NCBI GenBank assembly: GCA_904420005.1
Contig: CAJFTT010000044.1
Location: 105,766-156,564, forward strand
Direction of reading: 5' to 3'
DNA from: Candidatus Tabaqchalia intestinavium
GTDB lineage: Bacteria; Bacillota; Clostridia; Oscillospirales; CAJFTT01
DNA length: 50,799 nucleotides
Made by a program: the position numbers and the translations under genes. Shown here piece by piece: positions 37,657-45,557 of this stretch. Positions within the stretch are counted from its first letter, which is position 1. Every line of letters starts with the position of its first letter. A model generated the notes under the pieces. The model ran no database searches, had not been told where the DNA came from, and saw only the letters and a program-made list of their open reading frames with translations.

Positions 37657-38139
37657 GAAACAGTTCCCCCTTCAGGAAGTTTCCACCAATTCCCCGGCCG
37701 TACAGACGGCAGCCGTCCGGCCGCCGCAGGGCGAAAAGCGGATGTCCGGCGTGCCGGGCCCCGTCTGCCGGGGAAACGATTTGTTAAGAATATTTTACCA
37801 GATCAGCGGGCGTTTTACAAGAGGGCGAAAGAAAATTTGCTGTGATTTTCCGGTTTTCTCTCGCCGGAATTCTGCAAATTTTTTGTGTCGGCGGGCCGCA
37901 TTGTGACCGTCCCGGCACAGGGCGGCCCGCTCCGGGCAGGCCGGGCACGCGCAGCGCCGGGGGGAAACAGGCAGGGCCGCGCGCCCAGCGGGACATAAAA
38001 AAAGAACCCGCCTGCGGCGAGTCGCTTGCTTCCTGCTGTCTCTCATCAATCGGGGCGCCCTGCACGGACGGCCCTCTCCTCTGCCGGGGACGGCGGCCCC
38101 CGCCGCGCGGCGCAACTCCCTTCCCGCGCGCCGGCGCGT
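37657..38139. other. Divergence region of pgi and the SpoVT-like gene end
   Basis: It contains the pgi promoter (37792-37820) and an AT-rich stretch to about 37880. From 37880 to 38139 it is GC-rich, with no gene and no convincing periodic repeat. A run of seven A at 37998-38004 followed by GAACCCGCCTGCGGCGAG gives a run of U on the minus strand and may serve as a weak terminator of the SpoVT-like gene. Confidence 0.4.
37792..37820 (-). promoter_or_regulatory. Promoter of pgi
   Basis: On the minus strand TTGTAA (37820-37815) and TAAAAT (37797-37792) are separated by 17 nt, in an AT-rich window. Confidence 0.75.
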
Positions 38140-38442
38140 TCAGTCTTCTTTCTTCTTTTCTGCATATTTGTCGGAAAAGTCACCCACAAATTTCTCCATC
38201 GCCGCAGCCTGCGGATTTTTCCTGCAATGCGAGCAGTAAAACTTTCCATCCACCTCAAAGGTGTCGTCCGCTCTGCCGCATAGGCAGCACGGTTCCGTAT
38301 ACCGTCGGATTACGATTCCGTTATTTTCCAGAGACAGCACGACCCGGGAACTGCCCAGCAGGCCTAGAACGCGGCACAGTTCCTTGGGAATGGTGATCCG
38401 CCCCAGGCGGTCGACAGAGCGAACCATACCAGTGTGTTGCAT
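38140..38442 (-). CDS. SpoVT/AbrB-type transcriptional regulator with zinc ribbon
   Basis: A 100-residue protein. Residues about 6-50 are a swapped-hairpin AbrB/MazE-type DNA-binding domain (GMVRSVDRLGRITIPKELCRVLG). Residues about 53-78 hold two CxxC pairs (CCLCG and CSHC), a probable zinc ribbon. Such proteins act as transition-state or sporulation-stage regulators in Firmicutes. The ATG at 38442 is chosen because AAGGAGG lies 8 nt upstream; a GTG at 38451 overlaps that site. It is divergent from the XRE gene at 38576 and shares its promoter region. Confidence 0.85.
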   Translation of the reverse strand: MQHTGMVRSVDRLGRITIPKELCRVLGLLGSSRVVLSLENNGIVIRRYTEPCCLCGRADDTFEVDGKFYCSHCRKNPQAAAMEKFVGDFSDKYAEKKKED

Positions 38443-38477
38443 CGATTCCACCTCCTTTCCCGATCGAGGATTCGTCT

Positions 38478-38486
38478 ATTATACCA
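38478..38486 (-). promoter_or_regulatory. Extended -10 promoter of the SpoVT-like gene
   Basis: TGGTATAAT on the minus strand (38486-38478) is an extended -10 (TGnTATAAT). No good -35 is present, as expected for this type. The leader is about 30 nt. Confidence 0.6.
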
Positions 38487-38575
38487 TATCCTGGGACTAT
38501 TTTCTCGATTTGCGGCGCAAAGAATCCCTCCCTTATATAATGAAGGCGGGAGAGAGAAAGGAGGCGCGTCCCCCC

Positions 38576-38902
38576 ATGGTCGGATCGCGTTTACGGGACC
38601 TGCGCCGCGAGGCGAACATGACCCAGCAGGCGCTGGCCACCGCGCTTGGTATCAATAAGCATTCCGTTTCCTGCTACGAGCTGGAAAAGAACGAACCCTC
38701 CGACGAAATCAAGATCTGCATCTGCCGTCATTTTGACGTCACCGCCGATTTCCTTCTCGGACTGACGGAGGAACGGCGGCCCCTTTCGGACGAACCGGAA
38801 GTCCGCGTGCTCCGGCTGCCGTCCGACTTCCCGACCGAGCAGATGCCGGAACTGCGGCAATACGCCGATTACCTCTGCTTCCGCAGCCGGCAATCTTCCT
38901 GA
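38576..38902 (+). CDS. XRE-family transcriptional regulator
   Basis: A 108-residue protein with an N-terminal helix-turn-helix (SRLRDLRREANMTQQALATALG, then SVSCYELEKNEPS) over residues about 4-58 and a short C-terminal extension. Such one-domain regulators are typically autoregulated or govern a nearby mobile or toxin locus; the target is unknown. The ATG at 38576 has AAAGGAGG 11 nt upstream and begins the domain; the longer frame to 38261 runs through the divergent promoter. A TATAAT lies at 38535-38540. A terminator follows at 38998-39038. Confidence 0.85.
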   Translation: MVGSRLRDLRREANMTQQALATALGINKHSVSCYELEKNEPSDEIKICICRHFDVTADFLLGLTEERRPLSDEPEVRVLRLPSDFPTEQMPELRQYADYLCFRSRQSS

Positions 38903-38997
38903 CCGGCCCGGAACGCTGCGCGGCTCTCCCGCGCGGCACACCGCTGCATGCCGCCGATCGGTAGCATCGCAGCGACGCATACAGGGAATGAGAGAAA

Positions 38998-39038
38998 GCG
39001 GGACAGCGCCGTAAACCCGGCCTGTTCCGCTGTTTTTT
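38998..39038 (+). terminator. Intrinsic terminator after the XRE gene
   Basis: A 9-bp stem GCGGGACAG/CTGTTCCGC (38998-39006 with 39022-39030, one G-U pair), a 15-nt loop, then TGTTTTTT. It is about 95 nt after the stop codon. Confidence 0.75.
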
Positions 39039-39203
39039 GCCCCGCGGCGGGGGCGGCCCTTCCCGTTGGCCGCCCCGCCGCAGACCCGTTTCTTCCCGAA
39101 ACCCCGCCCCGCGCACCGGCAATTTCCAGTATTTTCAAGAACAAAACGATCTAAATCGCTTTGCGCCGTCCGGCCGCCGTCATAATGAAAACGGTGATCG
39201 ACA

Positions 39204-39416
39204 ATGATGTACAAGCGGATTCGCGATCTGCGGGAGGACCGCGGCTTCACGCAGACGGCCATCGGCAAGGCGATCAACGTCACGCAGCGCACTTACTCCT
39301 ATTACGAGACCGGCCAGCGCATGATCCCGCCCGAGGTCCTCAGCCGCCTGGCAAAATTCCACAACGTGAGCGTCGACTACCTGCTCGGCGACACGGACAA
39401 CCCCCGCCGATACTGA
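39204..39416 (+). CDS. Short XRE-family regulator
   Basis: A 70-residue, single-domain helix-turn-helix protein (RIRDLREDRGFTQTAIGKAI, then QRTYSYYETGQRMIPPEVLSRLAKFHNVSVDYLLG), full length for a Cro/C1-type module. The start is ATG at 39204, with a second ATG at 39207; the ribosome binding site is weak (GGTGAT). An inverted repeat CGAT-CTAA-ATCG lies upstream near 39147-39158. It is closely similar to the next XRE gene, so they are probably paralogues. Confidence 0.8.
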   Translation: MMYKRIRDLREDRGFTQTAIGKAINVTQRTYSYYETGQRMIPPEVLSRLAKFHNVSVDYLLGDTDNPRRY

Positions 39417-39440
39417 CGCGCGGTTTCCTTCGCCAGTATA

Positions 39441-39501
39441 GAACAATCTGTTCCTTCTGTCAATAGAACGCATTGTTCCGGCGCATAATAACAAATATCT
39501 T
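39441..39501 (+). promoter_or_regulatory. Promoter with paired GAAC-N5-GTTC operators
   Basis: Two inverted repeats, GAACAATCTGTTC (39441-39453) and GAACGCATTGTTC (39466-39478), are 25 bp apart and both preceded by TA. The second overlaps the -35 of a promoter TTGTTC (39473-39478), 17-nt spacer, TATCTT (39496-39501), leading to the XRE gene at 39555. This looks like an autoregulatory operator pair. Confidence 0.6.
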
Positions 39502-39554
39502 GCAGGCCCCGCGTCCTCTGCGGCCGGGGCGGCGGCGCGGAAGGAGGACAGGGG

Positions 39555-39773
39555 ATGTGGCGGCGGATCCGGGAGCTGCGGGAAGATCACGACCTGCGGC
39601 AGCAAGACGTGGCGAAAATGCTGCACGTCTGCCAGCGGGCCTATTCCTATTACGAAACCGGCGACCGCATGGTGCCCACCCGCGTCCTCATCGCGCTGGC
39701 GGATTTTTACGGCGTGAGCGTGGATTACCTCCTCGAGCGCACCAACGAGCGCAAGCCCTACCCCAAAAAGTGA
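39555..39773 (+). CDS. Short XRE-family regulator
   Basis: A 72-residue single-domain helix-turn-helix protein (MWRRIRELREDHDLRQQDVAKML, then QRAYSYYETGDRMVPTRVLIALADFYGVSVDYLLE) ending in a basic tail. AAGGAGGA lies 8 nt before the ATG at 39555. It resembles the gene at 39204 along its whole length. Two symmetric GAAC/GTTC sites in its promoter suggest that it or its paralogue represses it. Confidence 0.85.
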   Translation: MWRRIRELREDHDLRQQDVAKMLHVCQRAYSYYETGDRMVPTRVLIALADFYGVSVDYLLERTNERKPYPKK

Positions 39774-40018
39774 CCGGCAAAGCGGGATTTCCGCTAAACG
39801 GCGCGGCGCCTTCCGACAGCGCGACGCGTGCGCTCTTGTCCGGACAAATCTGCCCGCGCAAGGGCAAAATGGGCATTTCAATGACCCAATTATAGCATGG
39901 AAATTTGCTAAAATCAATACAAATTGAGAGATTGCGACGCGCCGCGTCCGGGGAGGGAGTTTGGCTCCGCCCGGCCCTTGCTGCCGGACGGCACATTGTA
40001 ATGGGAGAAAGGGCAACT

Positions 40019-40288
40019 ATGTTCAAACATCAGACGAAGGACGGCCGCCGGAACCTGTGTGGGGAACAGGTTCGCGCGTTGCGCCTGGCGATGCGGCCCA
40101 AGGTTTCGCAGCGCAAGCTGGCGGAAATGATGCAGCTCAAAGGCGTGGATATCGAGAAAACCGCCATCCGCCGCATGGAGAGCGGCGAGCGGTACGTCAC
40201 GGACATCGAGCTGCAGCTGCTGGCGGAGATTTTCGGCGTGAGCGTCGAGGAACTGCTGCATGACGACAAGGCGGAGCGCCGGGAATGA
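40019..40288 (+). CDS. XRE-family regulator
   Basis: An 89-residue protein with a Cro/C1-type helix-turn-helix over most of its length (QVRALRLAMRPKVSQRKLAE, then TAIRRMESGERYVTDIELQLLAEIFGVSVEELL). The ATG at 40019 has GGAGAAAGGG upstream; an in-frame ATG at 40001 is an alternative. It belongs to a different XRE subgroup from the two short regulators upstream. A terminator-like hairpin at 40342-40380 follows. It is the fifth regulator in 2.1 kb. Confidence 0.8.
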   Translation: MFKHQTKDGRRNLCGEQVRALRLAMRPKVSQRKLAEMMQLKGVDIEKTAIRRMESGERYVTDIELQLLAEIFGVSVEELLHDDKAERRE

Positions 40289-40341
40289 CGCGCCGGCCCG
40301 CCTGCGAGGCGGCGGGCGGAAAATACGCACGAACATTAAGC

Positions 40342-40380
40342 CAAAGAAGGCCGGGGGAAACAATCCTCCGGCCTTCTTTG
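40342..40380. terminator. Bidirectional terminator-like hairpin
   Basis: Arms CAAAGAAGGCCGG (40342-40354) and its complement (40368-40380) enclose a partly paired 13-nt loop. It lies between the XRE gene (plus) and prmC (minus), ending CTTCTTTG on both strands. Confidence 0.7.
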
Positions 40381-40417
40381 ACGCGTCTGCCTCGCCACGC
40401 CCGGCCCGAGACGCAAC

Positions 40418-40467
40418 GCCCAGCAGCGCCGGTGAGCAAGCGGCGGCAAGCGCGAGCGCTGCTGGGC
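40418..40467 (-). terminator. Second hairpin downstream of prmC
   Basis: A 12-bp stem GCCCAGCAGCGC/GCGCTGCTGGGC (40418-40429 with 40456-40467) with a 26-nt loop that can pair internally. It lies about 50 nt after the prmC stop codon. No U-run on the minus strand. Confidence 0.5.
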
Positions 40468-40518
40468 TTATAGCGACGCGGTCGGCAGCGACGCGAACGT
40501 CCCCTCGCAGACGCCCGC

Positions 40519-41382
40519 TCACGCCCGCGTGCCAGTGACGACGCGCTCGATGCCGGCGTAATCCTCCTGCGCGGCCACCTCGCGCATCCCCGCCTCGCGC
40601 AGCAGCTGCGCGACGGCCTGCGCCTGGTAGATCCCGACCTCCAGGAACAGCCGGCCGCCGGGGACGAGCAGCGGCGCCCAGTGCTGCAGGATCGCGCGGT
40701 AGAACCGAAGCCCGTCCTCGCCGCCGTCGAGCGCCTCGCGCGGCTCGCGGCGCACCTCGGGCTGCAGCAGGTCCAGCTCGCGCGTCTCGATATACGGCGG
40801 ATTGGACACGATGGCGTCGAACGGACCCAGCCCGGCCGGCGGCGCGGCCAGCGCGTCGGCCTGCACGACCTCGAGCTCCACCTCGTTGCGCCGGGCGTTC
40901 TCCCGCGTGCGGCGCAGCGGCTGCTCATAAAGATCCACCGCCGTCACGCGGGTATGCGGGGTGAGCTTGGCCAGCGCGACGGCGATGCAGCCGCTGCCGC
41001 AGCACAGATCCAGCGCGCGCGGCTGCCGGTCGGCCAGCGGCTCGAGGTAATCGAGCGCCGCGCCCGCGAGCAGCTCCGTCTCCGGCCGGGGAATGAGCAC
41101 GCCCGGCCCCACGCCGATGGGCAGGCCGAGAAACTCCCATTCCCCCAGGATATATTGCAGCGGCTCGCCCGCGATGCGGCGGCGCACCGCCGCTTCCATG
41201 CTCTCCAGCTGTGCTTCGGTGAATTCGTTCTCCAGCCGGATCTCGTAAAACGGCTCCCCCGTCACCGCGGCGATGAGCTGCCTGAGCTCAAAAGACGCCG
41301 ACGGGATGCCCGCCTCCTCCATTTCGTGGCGCATGCGCAGGAAAAAATTCTGCATCTCCACGCCTTCGGAAAAATTCCCCAT
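40519..41382 (-). CDS. prmC: Peptide chain release factor N5-glutamine methyltransferase
   Basis: A 287-residue SAM methyltransferase of normal PrmC length. The N-terminal helical domain includes EPLQYILGEWEFLG (73-86) and VLIPRPETE (95-103); the SAM motif is DLCCGSG (125-131) and the substrate-glutamine motif is NPPY (194-197). It methylates the GGQ glutamine of release factors. The ATG at 41382 is used; an internal ATG at 41355 is nearly as plausible. folC is 44 nt upstream on the same strand. In Clostridia prmC often neighbours prfA and a DUF1385 gene; DUF1385 is here, prfA is not. Confidence 0.94.
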   Translation of the reverse strand: MGNFSEGVEMQNFFLRMRHEMEEAGIPSASFELRQLIAAVTGEPFYEIRLENEFTEAQLESMEAAVRRRIAGEPLQYILGEWEFLGLPIGVGPGVLIPRPETELLAGAALDYLEPLADRQPRALDLCCGSGCIAVALAKLTPHTRVTAVDLYEQPLRRTRENARRNEVELEVVQADALAAPPAGLGPFDAIVSNPPYIETRELDLLQPEVRREPREALDGGEDGLRFYRAILQHWAPLLVPGGRLFLEVGIYQAQAVAQLLREAGMREVAAQEDYAGIERVVTGTRA

Positions 41383-41426
41383 AGTCGTTTTCTATCCTTT
41401 CTTATCTGTCCATCCGTCCCGGCGCG

Positions 41427-42722
41427 TCACGCCGGGGACCCGAGCAGGGCGAGCAGCTTCCCCCGCGCTTCGCCCGCGAGATAGAGCGAGCCCGCGACGA
41501 CGGCGGCCCCGCCCGCCGCGACATGCCGGCCGAGGACGGCCAGCCCTTCGTCGAGCGAAGCGGCGGCGGTCACGTCGGCGCACCAGGGCGCGGCCTGCGC
41601 CCGCAGCGCCTCGGGCGAGGCGGCGCGCGGGTTGGCCACCGGCACCGTGACGACGCGCGAGAACAGCGGCACCAGGCGGCGCAGGCAGGCTTCCGTGTCC
41701 TTGTCGGCCATCATCCCGATGACCAGCAGGCAATTCTCCCGCGGCAGGAACCGCTCCACCGTGCCGGCCAGCGCTTCCACGCCGCCGGGATTGTGCGCCC
41801 CGTCGAGCAGCACGGGCGGCTCGGCGCGCAGCAGCTCCTGCCGCGCGGGCAGGCGGGCGCGCTTCATCCCCTCGAGGAAATCCTCGTTGCGGAAACCGAC
41901 GCCGTAGCGGTTGCGCATCGTGAAGGCGACGGCCAGCGCCGTCATGCCGTTGGAGATCTGCCGCTCGCCGCAGAAGGGGATATCGACCTGGCGGCCGAAA
42001 AACTCCACCGTCGTGCCGGTCAGATCGGCGTGCAGGACATGGGCCTTGTCGGTGTCGGGAATGGAGAAGGGCGCGTGCTTGATTTCGCAGGTGTGGGCGA
42101 TGACGTCCAGCGCCTCGATGGGCTGCGCGTCGGTGCTGATGACGGGGCAGCCCTCCTTGATGATGCCGCATTTCTCCCGGGCGATCTCGGCGATCGTCCC
42201 GCCGAGCACCGCCGTGTGGTCGAAGTCGATGGTCGTGATGACGGAGACCATCGGCTTCTGGATGACGTTGGTCGCGTCGAAGCGGCCGCCGAGGCCCACC
42301 TCGCAGACGAGAAAATCCACCTCCCGCCGCGCGAACCACACAAACGCCATCGCCGTCACCAGCTCGAATTCCGTCAGCACCAGCCCTTCGTCGGCCAGCG
42401 CCCGGTCGAGCGGGGCGATCTCGTCGGCCAGCGCGGCCAGCTCCGCTTCCGGGATCCATTCGCCGTCGATCTGCATGCGCTCGCGGAAGTCCTGCACGAA
42501 GGGCGAGGTGTACAGCCCGGTTTTGTAGCCCGAGGCGGACAGGCCGCTCGCGAGCATGACGCAGGTGCTGCCCTTGCCGTTGGTGCCGGCGATGTGCAGC
42601 ACGGGGATGCGCTCCTGCGGGTCGCCCAGCCGGTGCAGCAGCGCCGTGATGCGCTCGAGCCCCGGATGCATGCCGAAGCGGTCCTTGGAATGAATGTATT
42701 GCAGCGCTTGTTGATATGTCAT
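41427..42722 (-). CDS. folC: Folylpolyglutamate synthase / dihydrofolate synthase family
   Basis: A 431-residue Mur-ligase-fold protein. ATP-binding IAGTNGKGST at about 44-53, the omega loop region LYTSPFVQDFRERMQIDG, VCEVGLGGRFDATN at about 138-151 and DGAHNPGG at about 317-324 are classic FolC motifs. It adds glutamate to folates. The ATG at 42722 has GGAAAGGA upstream; the long open frame to 43187 lies in repeat-rich intergenic sequence. It is co-directional with prmC downstream. Confidence 0.94.
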   Translation of the reverse strand: MTYQQALQYIHSKDRFGMHPGLERITALLHRLGDPQERIPVLHIAGTNGKGSTCVMLASGLSASGYKTGLYTSPFVQDFRERMQIDGEWIPEAELAALADEIAPLDRALADEGLVLTEFELVTAMAFVWFARREVDFLVCEVGLGGRFDATNVIQKPMVSVITTIDFDHTAVLGGTIAEIAREKCGIIKEGCPVISTDAQPIEALDVIAHTCEIKHAPFSIPDTDKAHVLHADLTGTTVEFFGRQVDIPFCGERQISNGMTALAVAFTMRNRYGVGFRNEDFLEGMKRARLPARQELLRAEPPVLLDGAHNPGGVEALAGTVERFLPRENCLLVIGMMADKDTEACLRRLVPLFSRVVTVPVANPRAASPEALRAQAAPWCADVTAAASLDEGLAVLGRHVAAGGAAVVAGSLYLAGEARGKLLALLGSPA

Positions 42723-43463
42723 AATGCAGTGTCCTTTCCTGCCGGGCGGCAGATGAAAATGAAACGCCGCGCGAACGCGGCGCAGGGCCGCCGGAGAACA
42801 GCGGCCGGGCCGGCGGTGAGAAGGGGCGACGCGGGAGAGGCGGCGCGGACAAGCTCGCACTAGGCGACGCGCGCCCGTGTCCGCGCCCACACCCGAGGAA
42901 CGCAGTCCCCGCCGTCCGCCGAGGCGCCCCAAGGCGCGGCGCCAGAAGCGCTTTTGCGAGAGCGCTGCCCTTTGCCCATCGGGGAGGCGGAGATTGGTCG
43001 AACCATTGTCGAAGCGTCTACGCGACCCCTTGTCCACCGGGGGAATCCCCGCCGTGGTTCCGGCGGCGCGGACGCGCAGGCGTGCTCTCGATGCTGGCCC
43101 GAGCGACCAAGACCCCGCGGCCGGCGGTGCCGGCGCGCGGGCGTGCCTGCCGCAGGAGTGCCAGCCGCTGCTGATTTCAAAAAACACAGCACCGGGCTGT
43201 TCCTCGCGCGCGGGAACGCCGGTTTCTCCTCGCAGTGACGCCGGTTAAGCATGATTCGGCAGCCCCGTTTCTCGCGCGAATACCGGAACTTTTCCCTCCC
43301 GCTGTTCGCGCTGCGCTTGCCGCCGTCCGCGCGCTCGCGAACGCCTGCCTATGGCGAAGAAGGCTGCCAGCGCGAGAGGCGGGCCGCCTCCACTCGCCGC
43401 GGGGTCGGCGGCGGGGAAGCGCGGGCCGTCCGGGCCGCGGATACCGCGGCGCAGGGCCGAGGG
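42723..43463. other. 740-nt GC-rich gap, possible decayed 61-bp repeats
   Basis: No gene. CGCTGCCCTTTGCCCATCGG (42963) and CGCGACCCCTTGTCCACCGG (43021) are 58 bp apart and look like a pair of decayed repeats. TTCCTCGCGCG (43200) and TTTCTCGCGCG (43268) are 68 bp apart. Neither is strong enough for a firm array call. Confidence 0.35.
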
Positions 43464-44735
43464 TCAGGGCGCGCCGGGACCCGCTTCCGCCGGGGCGCTG
43501 GCCGGCGTGCCGGCCGCGGCTCCGCCAGAGGGTTGCGCCGGCGCCGCCTGCGGGACGGCAGCCAGCGCGGGCGCCGCCGTGGCGGCGGGTCCCTCTGCGA
43601 TAACCGGTTCCTCTGCGGCGGCTGGTCCCTCTACGGTAACTGGTTCCTCTGCGGCGGCCGGTCCCTCTGCGGCATCCGGTCCCTCTGCGGCATCCGGTTC
43701 GCCTGCGGCGGCCGCGGGGGTTTGCTGCGCCTCGACCGGCTGGCGCGCCGCGTCCTGCAGCTGGCGCGCCGTCTCCTCGGAGGGGTTGCCCAGCAGGTCG
43801 GAGCCGTCGCCGGGCAGCACGTCGCGCAGCGCCGCGATGGCCACCTCAAGCTGGCGCAGCGTCGGCTCCTTGGTCGTCAGCTTCTGCACCCATTTGCCCG
43901 GCGCGGCGATGGCGCGCGTGACGGCGTTGTTATATTTCCCGCACAGGCGGATGGCTTCATAGCCCAGCCCCATCACGACGGGCAGCGTCAGCAGCGACAG
44001 CCCCAGCCGCAGCCACATATTGTCCCACGGCAGCAAAAACCCGACGAGGATGCCGATGAAGATCGTCAGAAACAGGAAGCTCGTGCCGCAGCGGGGATGC
44101 GCGCGCGGGAATTTCGCGGCGTTCTCCGGCGTGAGCGGCTCGCCCGCTTCGTAGCAGCTGATGGTCTTGTGCTCCGCGCCGTGGTACATGAACGTGACGC
44201 GGATCTCCTTCATCAGCGACACGACGGCCAGGTACCCCAGGAAAATCGCCAGCTTGACCACGCCCTCGAGCACCGTGCGCCAGCCGCCGAGCGAAAGGCC
44301 CAGCCATTCCAGCAGCGTCACCAGCGCCATGGGAAGGAATTTGAACAGCACCAGGCTGATCGCCAGCCCCAGCACCAGCGCGACGACGCCGATGATGCTC
44401 ATCAGCTTCTCGCCGAAATGCGCCTCCAGCCATTTCTCGAATTTCGTCTCCGGCTCGGCGTCCAGCCCGCCGGTCTTTTCCGCCGAATACATCAGCGCCC
44501 GGTAGCCGACCATCATGCTGCCGATGAAGGCGATGACGCCGCGCAGCAGCGGGACTTTCTTATACCAGCGGGCGGCCTCGGGCTTTTTGTCCTCGCCCTT
44601 GAGCTCGATGGAGCCGTCGGGCAGGCGCAGCGCGATGCAGTCGCGGCGCGGGCCGCGCATGAGGATGCCTTCCATGAGCGCCTGGCCCCCGATGGAGGTA
44701 TAGGCGCAGGCCTTGGCCTTGCGTTTTTTTGCCAT
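43464..44735 (-). CDS. DUF1385 family membrane protein
   Basis: A 423-residue protein. The start (TSIGGQALMEGILMRGP) and the later YHGAEHKTISCYEAGEPLT, HPRCGTSFLF motifs define DUF1385. Four or more transmembrane helices lie between about residues 60 and 265. The family is found near prmC/prfA in many Firmicutes; the molecular function is not established. The C-terminal about 110 residues are low complexity (Ala/Glu/Pro-rich), encoded partly by a seven-copy 18-bp DNA repeat. The ATG at 44735 has AAGGAG 8 nt upstream. Confidence 0.88.
   Translation of the reverse strand: MAKKRKAKACAYTSIGGQALMEGILMRGPRRDCIALRLPDGSIELKGEDKKPEAARWYKKVPLLRGVIAFIGSMMVGYRALMYSAEKTGGLDAEPETKFEKWLEAHFGEKLMSIIGVVALVLGLAISLVLFKFLPMALVTLLEWLGLSLGGWRTVLEGVVKLAIFLGYLAVVSLMKEIRVTFMYHGAEHKTISCYEAGEPLTPENAAKFPRAHPRCGTSFLFLTIFIGILVGFLLPWDNMWLRLGLSLLTLPVVMGLGYEAIRLCGKYNNAVTRAIAAPGKWVQKLTTKEPTLRQLEVAIAALRDVLPGDGSDLLGNPSEETARQLQDAARQPVEAQQTPAAAAGEPDAAEGPDAAEGPAAAEEPVTVEGPAAAEEPVIAEGPAATAAPALAAVPQAAPAQPSGGAAAGTPASAPAEAGPGAP
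43588..43713. repeat. 18-bp minisatellite, seven copies, inside the DUF1385 gene
   Basis: Seven consecutive 18-bp units of the form GGT(C/T)CCTCT(G/A)CGG..., each encoding a variant of a six-residue Ala/Glu/Gly/Pro repeat. Two adjacent units (43660 and 43678) are identical. Length variation between strains would be expected. Confidence 0.85.
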
Positions 44736-44958
44736 GTGCGATTCTCCTTTTTGTCGTGGTGGTTTGGTATCGGGCGGGCCGCAGCCCCAGGCGGACGGCG
44801 CACGGCCCGCCGGGGATAGAGGCGGGCGCGACCGAACGACGGTTCCCGGCCCGCAAATGGGCCGAAAAAACCTCGCCGCCGAGCCGAAGCCATCCCCGTC
44901 TCCCGCGCCCGCAGGCGGGCGCAGAAGCTCGCTTGCTGCCTGGCGCGTTCTGCGCCGG

Positions 44959-45460
44959 GGCCGGCCGCCAGGCGGTATCCCGCTCTCCGGCTGCGAAGGC
45001 AACCTCCCTCGCCGGGCAGGCGGCCGGCTCGCGGGGGAGGAATCGCGGCGTCTTATCGCCTCCCGCAAAAAAGCAGGCAGCCGGCTCGCGGGCGGGAAAT
45101 AGCTGTCGAGGAAAAGCGCGGGCCGCACGCAATGAAGGCGGCCGACCCGCGGGGGCATAGGGGCAGCCGGGAAAGCCACGGGCCGAAATTTCGCTCGCGC
45201 GCCGCCCCGCGGCCGTTCGCCCGCCCACGGGTGAACGCGTTGCCTTTTCCCTCGCCAGCAAAACGAACCGCGGCGCCGGCAAACGCCGGCGCAGGGAAGC
45301 CCCGCGCCCCCTGCGGCGATGGGTGCCGCTCGCGATTCTCGTTGCGCCTGCGGGGCTGATTACCCGCGCCCCCCGCGGCAATGGGGGCCGCAGCGCCAGC
45401 TGGACTTTGGGCCGCAGAGAAAGCATGTCCTCGCCGCGATGGCCGGCCCGCCGCAGCGGG
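44959..45460 (+). repeat. CRISPR-like ~61-bp array H (two sub-arrays)
   Basis: First set: repeats at 45019, 45076 and 45137 (spacings 57, 61) share GGC(G/A)GCCG(G/A)C(T/C)CGCGGG, with weaker units at about 44959 and 45197. Second set: CCGCGCCCCC(T/C)GCGGC(G/A)ATGGG at 45302 and 45364 (62 bp apart), then a decayed copy with GCGATGG at 45436. Everything else in the 822-nt gap between the histidine kinase and DUF1385 genes is GC-rich with no gene. Confidence 0.6.
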
Positions 45461-45557
45461 ATGGCCCCGCTCGATCGCCGGGCACGGCTTGCCCCCGCGC
45501 ACCGCCGCTCTCCGGCGGGACGCGGGGCATTCCCGCGCGGCGGGCCTTCCCCAGGCC

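Noticed and set aside
39441-39478. LexA boxes upstream of the XRE gene
   Set aside because: The half-sites match (GAAC/GTTC), but both have 5-nt spacers instead of 4, and they sit at an XRE promoter.
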